NCBI RefSeq assembly: GCF_025602895.1
Contig: NW_026516275.1
Coordinates: 124,001 to 188,000, forward strand
Reading direction: 5' to 3'
Length of the DNA stretch: 64,000 nucleotides
From: Polychytrium aggregatum
Lineage: Eukaryota; Chytridiomycota; Chytridiomycetes; Polychytriales
Positions 32,970 through 44,503 of the stretch are shown here, one piece after another (positions within the stretch are counted from its first letter, which is position 1; every line of letters starts with the position of its first letter). The notes beneath the pieces are model-generated. The model saw nothing but the letters and a program-made list of their open reading frames with translations, was not told the DNA's origin and did not search any database. Made by a program: the position numbers and the translations under genes.

Positions 32970-35900
32970 CTATTTGTTGCTTGTGATAAACAGCTTGCTG
33001 AGCGAGTCCTTCTTCCCCTTCCCTTGCGAGGTTTTGAGCCGGGTGAGGGGCGACCCTGATGGAGTCTTGTTGAGCTCGAAGCTGTGCAGGTTGCTGGCGA
33101 TCATGCGAGTGTCCGTTGCGGCGATGACGCATGTGGCTACACCGTCCACCTCGTCGGTCATGCTCTTGTCGGCCTCAAAGCCGTGGTAGTCCTTGACCAA
33201 CTCGAGCGTGGTGCAGCTGACGTTGACTTTGTCGAGCGGGCAGCGTTCCTGGACCTGAATGGAGGCGGATGCACAGATTGGTTGTCTATCAGCACAAGAA
33301 TTGGTCGCGCAAGGGCTGCCAGCGTACATTCAACAAATGTCTGTCACTTACCCGCTCGGCGAATGTAACTGCGTGACCGAGGAGAGGAGAGGAGAGGAGA
33401 TGAGAGGGTCCATACCACAGAGAACCATGACAATGTGGCAGTGTACCAATAAGTATCGTCGCTGGGATCGATATGCCTCGCCCCAGGCTGTCTCTCTCAG
33501 AGCTACTCGTGCCGCTGGTTTGTTACCTGTGTCGCCCATGATGTCGTATCGGAAATTCCTGGAGCCACCCATGATAGCGCCGTAGCCCGGACCTGAGGGA
33601 CGCCGTTTGCATATGAGTCAACCGCCTCGCTGCTTCCGCACACCGTCCCATATCCAGCAATGTCCTGGCCGGACTTGCCTGTGTGAACGCCTATGCGCAT
33701 CGACAGCGGCTTCTTGACCACATTGACCACAAAGTCGGACTTGTTGAGATGGTTTGCCACATACGACTGCATCTGGAGGGCAACCACACAGACAGATATG
33801 GCTCCCTCCTTCGGATCCGAAAACGTCGATAGTGTCGAGCAAGCCACGTATGCGTCGCCTGTTGCAATTGAGGCATTTGCATTTGCGTTCACGTTTTCGT
33901 TTTACGTTTGTGGTGATATTGGGAAGCTGGTTAGTGTCCACGCCCGACTGAGGGCCCTCCCACCGATCGGCAACTTTTGCCGTCGCTGTCGTCATCAGCA
34001 CGACACCAAAGCTGGGGGCTTACCAATGGTCATGATCTTTTCCACGTTGTAGTCCTCTGTTAGCCGGTCAAAGTACGTGAACAGCGTGTTGAGCATCTTG
34101 ACAATCTTGAGGGGCTCGAGGTCGCTCGACATCGCAGTGAAGCTGTGGAATATCGTGCCGTGTATCGCCGTCAGTGATTTGCGCACCGGAGATGCTCAGG
34201 CAAGCATATCTTCGCAGTGAACACCAAGAGCACTAAGAGCACTAAGAGCACCAAAGAGCACCAAAGAGGGCCCAGCCAGCTACACCCAGCAGCGCCGTAC
34301 CCAGCGACATCCATATGCAGCACCGTGATGGCCGGAAAGTTGTCAAAGACGATTGCATCTGGGTCCGCCAGCATCTTGAGCGACACGCGCTCTGGCAGGA
34401 TCGTATTGAGCACGACCGAGGACTTGACGGCTTCCTTCTCGAGCATCTCGGTCTGGGTTTCGAGCATCAGGTCCAGCAGATACTCGGCGCGGAGCGAGTG
34501 CTCGGTCATATGAAACGTTGTGATCCAGATCAGGGTGGCGCCGATGAAAGCTAGGTTTTCGGTCCAGTTACTACCGCCGCGCTCCGCAAAGTTGATGATG
34601 ATGATGAAGGGTGCGACGGCGGCGACGACACTGAACTTGTAGAGGAATATCATGCCGTCGATGCGCATGATGTACATGGTTGTGATGGATCCGATGACGC
34701 ACGTTTCGTAGAACGGAATATCCCACATCCCGTCCCAGACCAATGATACAGTCACCGTCATGACGAACATGGTTGCAGCTGATATCCCAAACAGAATCAT
34801 CCGGGTCCGAAACAGGCCGCGACTAGACCTTGTCTCGTCTTCGTCGCCCTCGAACATCACGATTCCAGTCAGAAGCATCTGAATGCCGAGACTGAGGATG
34901 AACAGGATGAGGACCGTATAGAACTGCCCGAGGGAGGTGAAGATGACGCCGCTGTGGATTTGCGAGGAGCTGAATATCGAAAGTGCCATCAGCACGATCT
35001 CGCAGAGCAATCCAATGATGGTGCTGACCATAAACTGGCGCGATGTCCCACGACAGTAGTCTTCACGAAAGGCTCGCTCGAGTGCGCGGTCTCGGAAAAC
35101 GAGCGTATAGGGCTTGACCTCGTCGTAGATCTCGGAGAGATAGAGCGAGTACACCTCTTCTGCATCGCCCGAGAGATCAATGCCGTTGCACAGCTTGACG
35201 ATGACATCCGAGATGGCGCCTCTGACTTTGTCGGCGTTCTCCTTCTCATCATCCACTCGTTCAAACTTCTTCTCGTGCGTCTGGTTGTTGATCTTGATGA
35301 TGGTGGTATCCGCATCCGACGCGCGGCGCTGTGTGTTGATATCGCTCTCCATGAGCGAGCCATAGAGTGTTTTTCGCCGGTCCCGGGAAGTGAAAGAGGT
35401 CACAGCAACGGGCTGCACTTGTGGCGTAGTAGCAGTGGTCTGTGGGAATGTTGGCGACGACGGTGATGGAGTCGAGCATTGCGATGCCAGTGACCGAGCT
35501 ATCAGGTCGTCAGAGTCCGATGCGATACATTCATCTCCCAAACTCTGTTCCTCGTGCTCTGGCGACTCCTCGATAGGTGGGTGGTCGGTCACCAGCGGTG
35601 GAACATATCGTATCGGCGATGTCATCAGGTTTCTTGAAAACGACTCTGCTCGAGTTTGAATCGCCAGCGCGCGCTTCTGGGAAGGAATTGGTGGAAGGGG
35701 CGGCTGTGCAGCAGGGAGCGGGGCCACTCGGACTGATCGTCGAGAGCGACCACCCGTCGATTTTCGACCCACGGTTCCAGAGTCCGAGAAGCCGACTTTG
35801 GTGCCGCTTCGAGACCTGGGACGATCCTCGCCGAGGTTTTCCTTGCTGCCGGTCACGGTGTACACGGCGTCCATATCAATGTCACTCAGGATCTCTTCTG

Positions 35901-38655
35901 CCTCATCGTGCTCCCGCTGGGCTTCTGGGGTGAGTCCTTGTATCGAATAGATGGTGACTATTCCCTTGCCTTTTACGGCGCGCTCCCCGAGCGAAATGCC
36001 CCGGAATCCTGGCCAACGACGGAGCGGTGAATGAGATATCTGTATGGTTCCCACCACCACCACCACCACCGGGCTCTCCTACACCTCAATTCAGACGATA
36101 GCACTGCTTACTGTCGTTGACTGTCGACCAGACTTTCTCCGTGACAATGATCTGTCCGCCTTTAGCCTGTGCAAGCATTCTGTCGAGCAGCACAATTGTT
36201 TAGTGACACCGATCGTATCCTATGACGGCCACAGAGGAAACGGAATTGGCTACAGATACCTACCGACTCGCTGTTCGGTCCCGTGGTTTGGAGCACAGAG
36301 TTGCAAGTTCCGTTCGAGTTAGAACCCCCAATCTTTCGGGGTCACGCTGTTCGCCGCTTTGACATACGTACCTGTGTTTACAACATCTCCATAGACCTTG
36401 GTAAACAAGTATAACGAGAACATTCGTCAGTTTGAGTGGTCGTCTACTGCCTGACTCGCGATCAGTCAGCCTCAGCGAACACGCGTCTAGCCTGTCTTGC
36501 GATGCCAGCTGGTGTGCTTGATGCACATGCTCGATATTTTCAGCGCAGATTATTGACCTTCTTGACATGCATACTAGACACAACGCGCTGGGTTGCTGCG
36601 GTTGATGTGTCGGTGGGATGGACACCGCCGCATTACGTACCTCATACCAAAACTTTTTCTTTCCCACAATTCCAGCAACAATTGGACCTGCACACGTCAC
36701 ATTGAGTGTCTTGTCTTCATCTGCGGCCCATACGGCGCGGGACAAAGCACAGGGGCAAGTACTCACCCATCTCAATGCCAAAGGCGACATTCAGATTCAC
36801 AGTCCGGCTCTCTGTCTCAGTTTCAAACTGATATGGCTGCGCGAAAATGTTGCGCAGTGTCAGCGCCATGTCGACCATCCGCCGAATTCTACAGTTTACT
36901 CCATCGAGGCCGCCGACGAGGAGGATCTTGCTTTGTATCGTCTATAGAACCAAGATCAGCGTAGCGTGTGAGGCGACTCGAACTCATCGGACTGCAGTTC
37001 ACGAAATCCAATCTCTGTTCGTGCCCTCGCGGATGTCTCTGTGTGATCTTTGCGGCCAATGTCGCTGCTCCGGCGATGGACTTGTTATTCCGCAACGGCA
37101 TTCCCCAACGCAATCGCCCGTTCACAACGAGGCATCAGGGGCTACACTCACCTTGATCTTCTCAATGTAGATATAGCGTTGCATAACTGCGTCCATGGTC
37201 TCGAAAACGCTGTTCAATAAAATGACAGCGTCTTTGATCGAACCCAGATCATGCATGATCTGCTTGAAGTTCTTGAGATCGCCAAACATGATCGAGGCTG
37301 TTATGGAGCACGATGAGTCCTCGGTCCGCTGCCTTGTTGACCCTCCTGTGATATCTCAGCCAGCTTTGCTCGAGACACTTACACGACTTTATTCGCTCAG
37401 CGATCAAGTCAAAGTTGTCGGTTCCAATGTCTCGCAGTCGAGTGACAATCGTTTGAGGTAGTGACATGGCAAGGATATGGTCTGTCTTGTCTCGCTCTTG
37501 CTGCAACAGCTTGAGACGCTCTTGCACAAAGCGCCCTTTGATATACCTGGATGTGACGGTATCGCTGGTATGTTAGGTGGGGTGCCAAAGCAGATGGGGC
37601 AGCAGCATATCCAAGGCAAATGAAACCGCTGTGGGCTTCGCTCAGTCCTGCCTTACCTCATACGTTTGTCCATATCTCCACTGCGTATGTAGCCACACCC
37701 CATGGTAACTGCTAAAACCACTGGCAAGGCATACATGATCACGCCAGAATAGCTGTTGGCGTTATAGATGAACACACATTTGACAACAGCGATGCTGCAA
37801 ACCACCACGATGGCACACACGGACTCGACAAAGGTTGCTGAGATCCCTGAGGTGAGCGAAACGTAGAGAACATGGATGGCGACGGTGGGGCCGACAACGT
37901 CGCTGGGGCCTCTGCCCAGACAAAAGTCAAGGGCGAGCGTCCAAGCCAGAGAGAGCTAGAAGGGCAGAACCGGCAGCCAGGACCGGCAGCCAGGACCGCA
38001 CCAGTCAGACCGAGACCAAGGGTTGTGTTCCCACGATGCAGCCAAGGCCCCGCGGCGACAGCGAGTGCATGGAAACATGACCAGACGTATTTTTCTGCAG
38101 CGGATTGCCTGGCGGCCTCCGAAACTCCCCGCCCGTCTCCGGCTAGCTTACCAAAAGCATCCGTGTAAACATCCTGGAGCCCGTTGTGGCGTACCACAAG
38201 CGCGCAAAGAGGATTCCCTGGTCGTAGTGTGCAATGGTCATCCACATGGTCAAGATTGCCACCAGGATCATCCAGGTGTAAAACCGATAGTCCATAGTGA
38301 TGTTTAGGCCGTTCATGAAGATCAGATACGGATACACCACAAGACAGTAGAAGAAAAAGATCTGTGGCGTCCCCAATTGCAGCTTCACGAGTCGGTTGGG
38401 AGCAAGCATGGTGCTTTCGTAGTGCTCCTCGATGCGTCGCGAGCGAAATCGCAGCGTGAGCGGGTCGATGATTTTCTTTATCGTCTCTTGATTGATGTTT
38501 GTGAAGGTTTCCTCCATCGCCGCTTCCTCCCGCGCGATGTTGGCCAGGTCCATGCCGCTGCCCTGCATGTAATGGTGGTCCTTGGGAAGCGCCGCGACGC
38601 TGTATATCACGTCCTGCGCCAGCTTGATGCGATCCTGGAACGTAACAATCTTCAT
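32970..38655 (-). CDS. Transmembrane adenylyl cyclase with two membrane and two class III cyclase domains (M1-C1-M2-C2)
   Basis: Predicted cAMP synthase of the plasma membrane. Fifteen exons (5' to 3'): 38152-38655, 37657-37955, 37383-37546, 37152-37297, 36767-36941, 36641-36687, 36372-36396, 36264-36270, 36112-36179, 34301-36008, 34024-34142, 33679-33858, 33527-33592, 33352-33368, 32970-33254; 1269 residues, all phases join. M1 (about 100-265) and M2 (about 800-985) each look like six helices. C1 (about 320-500) has IMFGDLKNF, EKIKTIQSK, GPIVAGIVG and VYGDVVNTASRM. C2 (about 1020-1250) has VLHMDVAGFT, EKIMTIGDAY, RIGVHTG and RYDIMGDTVTFAER. Thus both metal aspartates are intact only in C2, while the Asn and Arg are both intact only in C1. 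The lysine of EKIKTI favours ATP over GTP. A Ser/Pro-rich linker of about 300 residues joins C1 to M2. Confidence 0.9.
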
Positions 38656-39330
38656 GTTGTGCTGGTGGAATGGCGAGGGTGTGGCGGTGATAGCGGTAAC
38701 GGCAGAATACGGTAGGCAGGCGACCCGGGGCTATCGGCGGCTCCGACACGTCTGTTGGCGAGCAGGGCCTGGATCGGAGGATTTGGACTTGAGAGGGGTA
38801 TCTCACGAAACAGGGTGCTGAATCTGACGCGAGAGCTGCGCTTGCTCCGTCAGGCTGCTTTGTCGGTGCTGCAGCGGCTCAGATTGCAGGTATCGTAGCG
38901 GGCGAGGGCAGGGGTGGTGCGCCGGTGATGGATACCGCAGGCGGGAACGAGGGCACGCAGGCGACAGACCGGCGAGGGGCCGTTTCAGGGACACACGGCC
39001 TTTCCTCTGAGGCCAGAGCGCCGCCTGCATCCTCACTGGCCGAATTGCAGTCGCAGACTCGACCACTGGGGAGTGCTGGCCCGCGGGGCTGGTGATTGCA
39101 CCCACGGTCTCGCACAGGGGGACTGTGCGCCCCAATCAGGGCGGCGCCGTCACGTGGGTGCATCGCCACGGCGGCTGGAGTGTGGCTGGAGTGTGGCTGG
39201 AGTGTGGCTGGAGTGTGGGTCCGATGGATGGAGCCGGGGGCACGATTCGATCGCCGCCGCTGCTGCTGCACGACCGATCCTGGCCAATCCAACACCAATC
39301 GCCAGCAGAGGACCTGGCCACCCCAGCAGC
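38656..39330. promoter_or_regulatory. Divergent promoter region between adenylyl cyclase and Dml1 genes
   Basis: 675 bp between two divergent start codons. It contains a CACGTG E-box at 39151-39156 and a four-copy 11-bp repeat at 39173-39216, both nearer the Dml1 side. Confidence 0.5.
39173..39216. repeat. Four perfect 11-bp tandem repeats upstream of Dml1
   Basis: GGCTGGAGTGT four times without spacer, 115 bp upstream of the ATG. The period matches the arrays before Ecl1-like copies 1 and 2, but the sequence is unrelated. Confidence 0.9.
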
Positions 39331-42184
39331 ATGCCGACCAAGGAAATCATCACGCTGCAGATCGGCCACAGCGCCAACTTTGTCGGAACCCACTTTTGGA
39401 ACCAGCAGGTAGCGACAGCTCCTCTACATCGAAGCTCACCCGTGGCAGATCGTTTGCCTGCGACTCGCTGACCGCCGCTTCGACCACAGGAGGCGCTGTT
39501 TGGGGACGATGGAGATCAAGAGCCGGAACTCAACCACGACGTGCTCTTCCGTCAAGGCAAATCAAGCCATGTATGTTGTCCGCATATTTTACCGTCAATC
39601 GGTCTTGCTGGGCTTTCTTGGCAATTAACGAAACTGCTTCCCTGCCGCCATGTTGCTGACAGGGCGACGAGACATACACCCCACGCCTCCTGGCGCTGGA
39701 TCTGAAGGGTACGGACTTTGTGCGCTCCTTTGCCGGGCTTTGCATTTCGCCGGCTGCAGCTCCTTGACCTGCGCCTCGTATCCTCGTGACAGGTAGCCTC
39801 GGCTCTCTCAAGCTCATGAACGAAATCTATGAACGGGACACAAGGTCCGACTCGTGGTAAGCCGCCGCCACTCAGCAAATCCCGAGTGCATTGGGGCCAA
39901 AGCCGAGGCAGCCGCAGCAGTTGAAGTTGAATACAGCAAGGATGAGGCTATATGAGTAACGGCGAAATCGGCAACGCGGACCAAGTCCCAACCTGACCTT
40001 CCCTGCTGTCGCTTCACAGGGCCAACGGAGTCGATCGCCACGAGTCCGACCTGCATCCAAAGAACGCCTTCCTCCAGCATCTTGATGAGGCGCAGCTCCC
40101 AGCACCAGAGCAGCCACCTGTCCAAAGCTATGCCAAAAACTTGGACCAAACCGTCCGCGTCTGGTCCGACTTCAATCGCATGTTCTACCACCCAAAGTCG
40201 ATTGTGCAACTCCCCCAATACACGCACGGCAGCGAGGAGCAGCCCTTTGCCCTCTTCAGTCAAGGGATGGAGGTCATGGCTGATGCCGATACTGTAAGCA
40301 GCGTCGTTCGGTTGCCTGCACTGGTGGAGCATGGTAGCAGGAACATCCACAGCAACATTGGCTGTTTGAGTGCTAATTGATGCCGCACTGCCTGATCGAT
40401 ATTCAGTACGACGACGTCATCGATGAGCGCCTGAGGTTTTTCATGGAAGAGTGCGATGCGCTGCAGGTAAGAACAGTCGTGGAGAGCATCATCTGTGGCT
40501 AGATTGGGTGCCGCGGCTGAAACTGATGGACTTTGGCTTGTCGTTTAGGGCATCAACGTTATTGCTGATGTCGGCGATGGCTTCGGTGGTATTGCTGCCT
40601 CGATCACCAGTACGCTCCGCGACGACCACCAGAAACTCGCCATCACGACATTTGGAGTCGACCGACCGCTGCCTCCGAGTGCGACGCTGGTATGTTGTAT
40701 TTGCATGTGCCGATCACCCGCGGGGCACTTCTCGTCGGGTGTGTCCCAACGGTGCTGAGCGACAGCGATATGACAGCATTATAGCCTTGTGTGGCTGCAG
40801 TGAAATACTCGGTCAATAACATGCGGGATGGAGGTGCGGGTCAGTCGATGACCCATGCACGCGGATCCCATCCGATTATGGTGTCAATCCGTTGGAGGTC
40901 AGTGCTAACGTTAGATGTTATCGCGGTCATGCTTCACAGAAGTCCGTCTGGGCCCACAATGTCAACTCGGCGATCGCCTTGCAGAAGCTGAGTGAAAACT
41001 CCTCGCTCTTTGTTCCGTTGAAGGCCGCCACACCGGCGACCCTGGACCCATTAGGCTGGTCCCGATACCAGCGGCCCAATGTGAGTCCGCCTGGCCCTGG
41101 TGGTTGCTCCCGAATCCACCGATCTAACCATGCCACGTTCCCCTCCGGACCAATCGACACAGCTCAACCTGCCATACCATTGGAGCGCTGAAATTGCAGC
41201 TGCAATCGATACTATCACCATTCCGTACCGGTACGAGGATGAACTGTCTCAAGCTCGGCACCGTCGGATCGCTGCCGAACTTGGGCGAATGGCTGACATT
41301 CTTTCGTGATTAACCAATGCGAATGATTATTCATGGATCGCAAAGACTCAAGAAACAGTCGCTGGCAATGTACGACTCCGTATCTGTGATGAATGCCCGC
41401 GGAAATTTGCATCTTGCAGCGCTGTCGATGGCTATGCCGTGCCCAATGCCGGCCGACGATCCTCTTGCCACACTCTCTCGCCCTCTGAAGATCGACGAGC
41501 GAATCCCTTGGATGCGCGATCTCTCCACAGGCGCCAATTTCGACCAGGTTTGTTCTTTGGCTGCTCCGTCGTTGTTTCTAGGCTTGTTCCAGTGCCCTGG
41601 GTGCTGACGCTCTTTGTTTCTTCTGGACAGTGCGCTCATGAGACGGCCCAAGTGAGCGTGCTGAGGGGATCTGTACCAGGCGTTGCTAAAGCTTCGCTGG
41701 TGGCAGCATTTGATGCGTTCGCATCTTCGTTCCCGGTTCCCATCGGCGCCAGCCAGAGCTTTGTCGTCGACACTGCCCTCCGGCTGGGTGAAACATTTCC
41801 TCAATTCTTTTCAGGACTTGGTGACCAAGGACAGATTCAGGACCCATCGTGAGTTGACATGCCAGGCATATTGAGATTTTGAGCCCGTGACATTCGCACC
41901 ATTGATATTCTTACCCTTCAATCTATAGCAGTGCAGAAGGTGCAACGGAGGTGTCTCAGCTCCCGGTTCTGGCCCGATTGAGAGCAACGCCCCGCTTAAG
42001 AGGTACTGTTCTTGCCAAGGCCGACGCCCTGAGAAGTGCCAAGGTTGCCTCGATGCAAGGCGGCGGCGTGGGCTCCGTCGGCATCCAGTTCGAGAAGGGC
42101 GACTTTGGAATGGATCGCGAAATGCTTCAAGAATGCGAAGAGCAACTCCGTGAAATCTGCGACGCCTACGCCGAGCTTGCATAG
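39331..42184 (+). CDS. DML1: Dml1/Misato-family tubulin-like protein of mitochondrial inheritance
   Basis: Cytosolic/outer-mitochondrial protein with tubulin-like segments, needed for mitochondrial distribution. Twelve exons: 39331-39408, 39490-39570, 39663-39708, 39793-39856, 40020-40293, 40407-40466, 40549-40689, 40940-41080, 41163-41305, 41346-41547, 41631-41848, 41929-42184; 567 residues. N-terminus EIITLQIGHSANFVGTHFWN is the Misato segment; then GINVIADVGDGFGGIAAS and HNVNSAIALQKLSENSSLFV, and MPADDPLATLSRPLKID near the C-terminus. The intron 41306-41345 is only 40 nt, with a weak donor (GTGATT) and acceptor (AAAG); without it the frame stops at 41309, so this junction is the least certain part. 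Confidence 0.88.
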
Positions 42185-42741
42185 GGCCCAGCAGCGCATC
42201 GATCAGTGATGCTGTGAGACCCTGCCTGTTCGCGATATCCGCATCGCTGTGTTTGGCCAGCTACCGGTGCATCCATCCGACATGATGCTGAGCGGGCTGA
42301 ATAGCGCTGTTGCTGTTGCTCCTTGCGACTCTCGGCAATCAGCAGCACCATCTGTGCTGAACCATGTCGACTCTCCAGGATCTTGAATACACATCTCTGT
42401 CTAGTGTACTCAAGGACACCGTTTCCTGTGTATTCCGATACACCCCGAGAGCCGATGGGCGCTGAGCTGCCCGACCGTCGATGTGGCTCCAATCGGGCTT
42501 GCGGTGGCCGTCTGCCAGTCCCGCTGGGGCGATGGGCACGTTTTGCAACTCCGCCTTTTTTTTTTCTGCTCACCAGCCAAGCCAAGCCCAGCCAGCCAGC
42601 CCAGCCCAGCCCAGCCCAGCCCAGCAATCCCCGCTCCGGATTTATGCCACCCCTCGACTCCCGGCGCTTCGATTGCCACTCATCCGACCCTGTGTTGCGT
42701 CCGTAAAGCCCACTCTCCGCTGCCTACTCGCTCGAGCAAAC
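42185..42741. other. Intergenic region before the NAP-family gene
   Basis: It contains a CCCAG/CCAG repeat tract (about 42575-42625) and a short T run (42548-42560). Presumed Dml1 3' end and NAP promoter. Confidence 0.5.
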
Positions 42742-44503
42742 ATGGCCCCCGACAAGAAGAAGATCAAGACTGAACACACCAAGGAGCCCGAGGTCGAAGT
42801 GGCCGAGCTCCCCGATCCGGACGAGGATGATGAAGAAGAAGAGGACGACGATCTCGACAATGTACTCTCTCTCGAAGATCAGGAAGCCATCAGCGAGCTC
42901 TTGGAGCTTGAGGAGCAGTTCTCCGTAAGCATACTGCTCGCGTATCGCCTCCCATCGCCCTTGCCTGCTCGGATCACGTATCGCACTCCTGAGCGACGAT
43001 CCGTTCACCCCTGGCTGTTCAGAAAGATCGGGTCGATCCAACGTATGGGATCAAGTAGATTTCTTCGTATATTTGGCCGTATCTATCTGACGTGCTGTCT
43101 TACCGATCTGATCTCTGCGGCTCCACTCCCTCTCCCGGCCAGTCGCGCGAAGACGAGCTGCGAAAGGAGCTCGAGAAAATCGAGGCCAAGTACAACGCTG
43201 CCAACAACAATCTCTACAAGCAGCGCGACCAAATCGCATCCAAGATCAAGGGCTTTTGGTGAGCATGACGGACCTTTACGGAGCTGCGAGAAGACAGGCT
43301 GCGTCATGGTGTCCCGTTGATGTGCTCCCGAGGCACGATCGTGGAGATGGAGCCCGATTGTTCGCGTGGGGCCCACAGTCCGGCCGGGGAATCTGGTGCG
43401 ATCGCCAAGTAGCTTTCGAGGTGCATTTGGTGATATGTACTGCCTGGAGTTGGCCGTACAATCCTGGCGATCGAAGACGAGGGCAAGCGATGTACTGATA
43501 ACGATGTTCGCGCGACAGGGGCAAAGCTCTGCTCACGATCTTCGGGTCCTCCAGCGAGGATGAGGCAAACCTCATCATCGACCACCTGGCTGGAGTCTCA
43601 GTTACCTTCGATAAAGAACATCCCCGAGCCTTCAAGGCAGTCTTGGTGAGCCGCGGTTTGTCGTGCTATGCGTGGATGTGAAGTTGTCGAGCATGTGGCT
43701 GATGGATCGAATCTGCTCCACCACGCTTTCCACCTGTCGATCCCAACAGAAATTTTCGGCAAACGAGGTAACCATCGCGATGCACAATCATCCGGGAATG
43801 CAGCATCGGCCGGCAATGCGCCTGTCCCACGCTGCAATGGATAGTCGCAATCGATGGAGGACGCCGCGCATGTCGTGAATAGACACTGAGCTCTCGCCTC
43901 TTCCTAGTACTTTAGCAACACAGCGTTGAACTATGAGCTCAAGTTCAAGGGCGACGAGCCCATCATCGGTATGTGATGTCCAGCAGGCACCGGAGCGTGA
44001 TCACATTGGTGATGGCGAGCTGATCAGGACCTGACCACCACCGTGAATCCCACCCGCTTGACCAACACAGTCCCCGCCAAAATCAACTGGAAGCCCGGAA
44101 AGGTGAGCAAGAAAGCGTCTCTCTTGTTGGCCTGGACATGTCACCGATCCATGTGATCAGACGCACGCTTGCTGACTGCTCGATCCAATCGAAACAGAAC
44201 CTCACCCATCCTGCCGAGAACGATCAGGCGAGCAAAAAGCGCGACCACGACGGCGAGCACAAGCACGACATCGTTGGCGGGGATGTCGGTCTCTTTTCCT
44301 GGCTCCAAGATGACGACGTATGCTGTAACATTGAGCAGGCCCAGGCCTTGGCTCATGACTACTACAAGGACGCCTTGAAGGTCTTCTTGGGCCTTGGCGA
44401 ATACGCAGACGAATTCGGCGAAGACGATGACGGTGATGATGACGGTGATGATGACGAGGACGAGGGCGAAGATGAAGATGAGGATGGCGAGGATGACGAG
44501 TAG
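42742..44503 (+). CDS. NAP-family histone chaperone of SET/Vps75 type
   Basis: Binds histones H3-H4 or H2A-H2B; nuclear. Seven exons: 42742-42924, 43143-43258, 43519-43645, 43750-43767, 43908-43968, 44071-44102, 44198-44503; 280 residues, all phases join. The dimerisation helix runs from SREDELRKELEKIEAKYN to LYKQRDQIASKIKGFW, the latter like the SET KIPNFW segment. KFSANE, encoded by an 18-nt exon, leads into YFSNTALNYELKF, the family's earmuff strand signature. An acidic stretch DEDDEEEEDDDLD near the N-terminus and a long Asp/Glu C-terminal tail (about 245-280) are typical. Shorter than Nap1, which fits SET/Vps75 better. Confidence 0.86.

Noticed and set aside
32970-38655. Guanylyl cyclase
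   Set aside because: The base-selecting lysine (EKIKTI) typical of adenylyl cyclases is present; no Glu/Cys guanine-selecting pair is seen.
37739-38806. 355-codon minus-strand open frame
   Set aside because: Off-frame shadow of cyclase exons 1 and 2; only the alternative frame gives membrane helices and phase-consistent splicing.
40801-40835. Possible Dml1 exon reading VKYSVNNMRDGG
   Set aside because: It would enter in the wrong phase after exon 7; the acceptor ending at 40939 is in phase and gives the conserved NVNSAIALQKLSENSSLF block.
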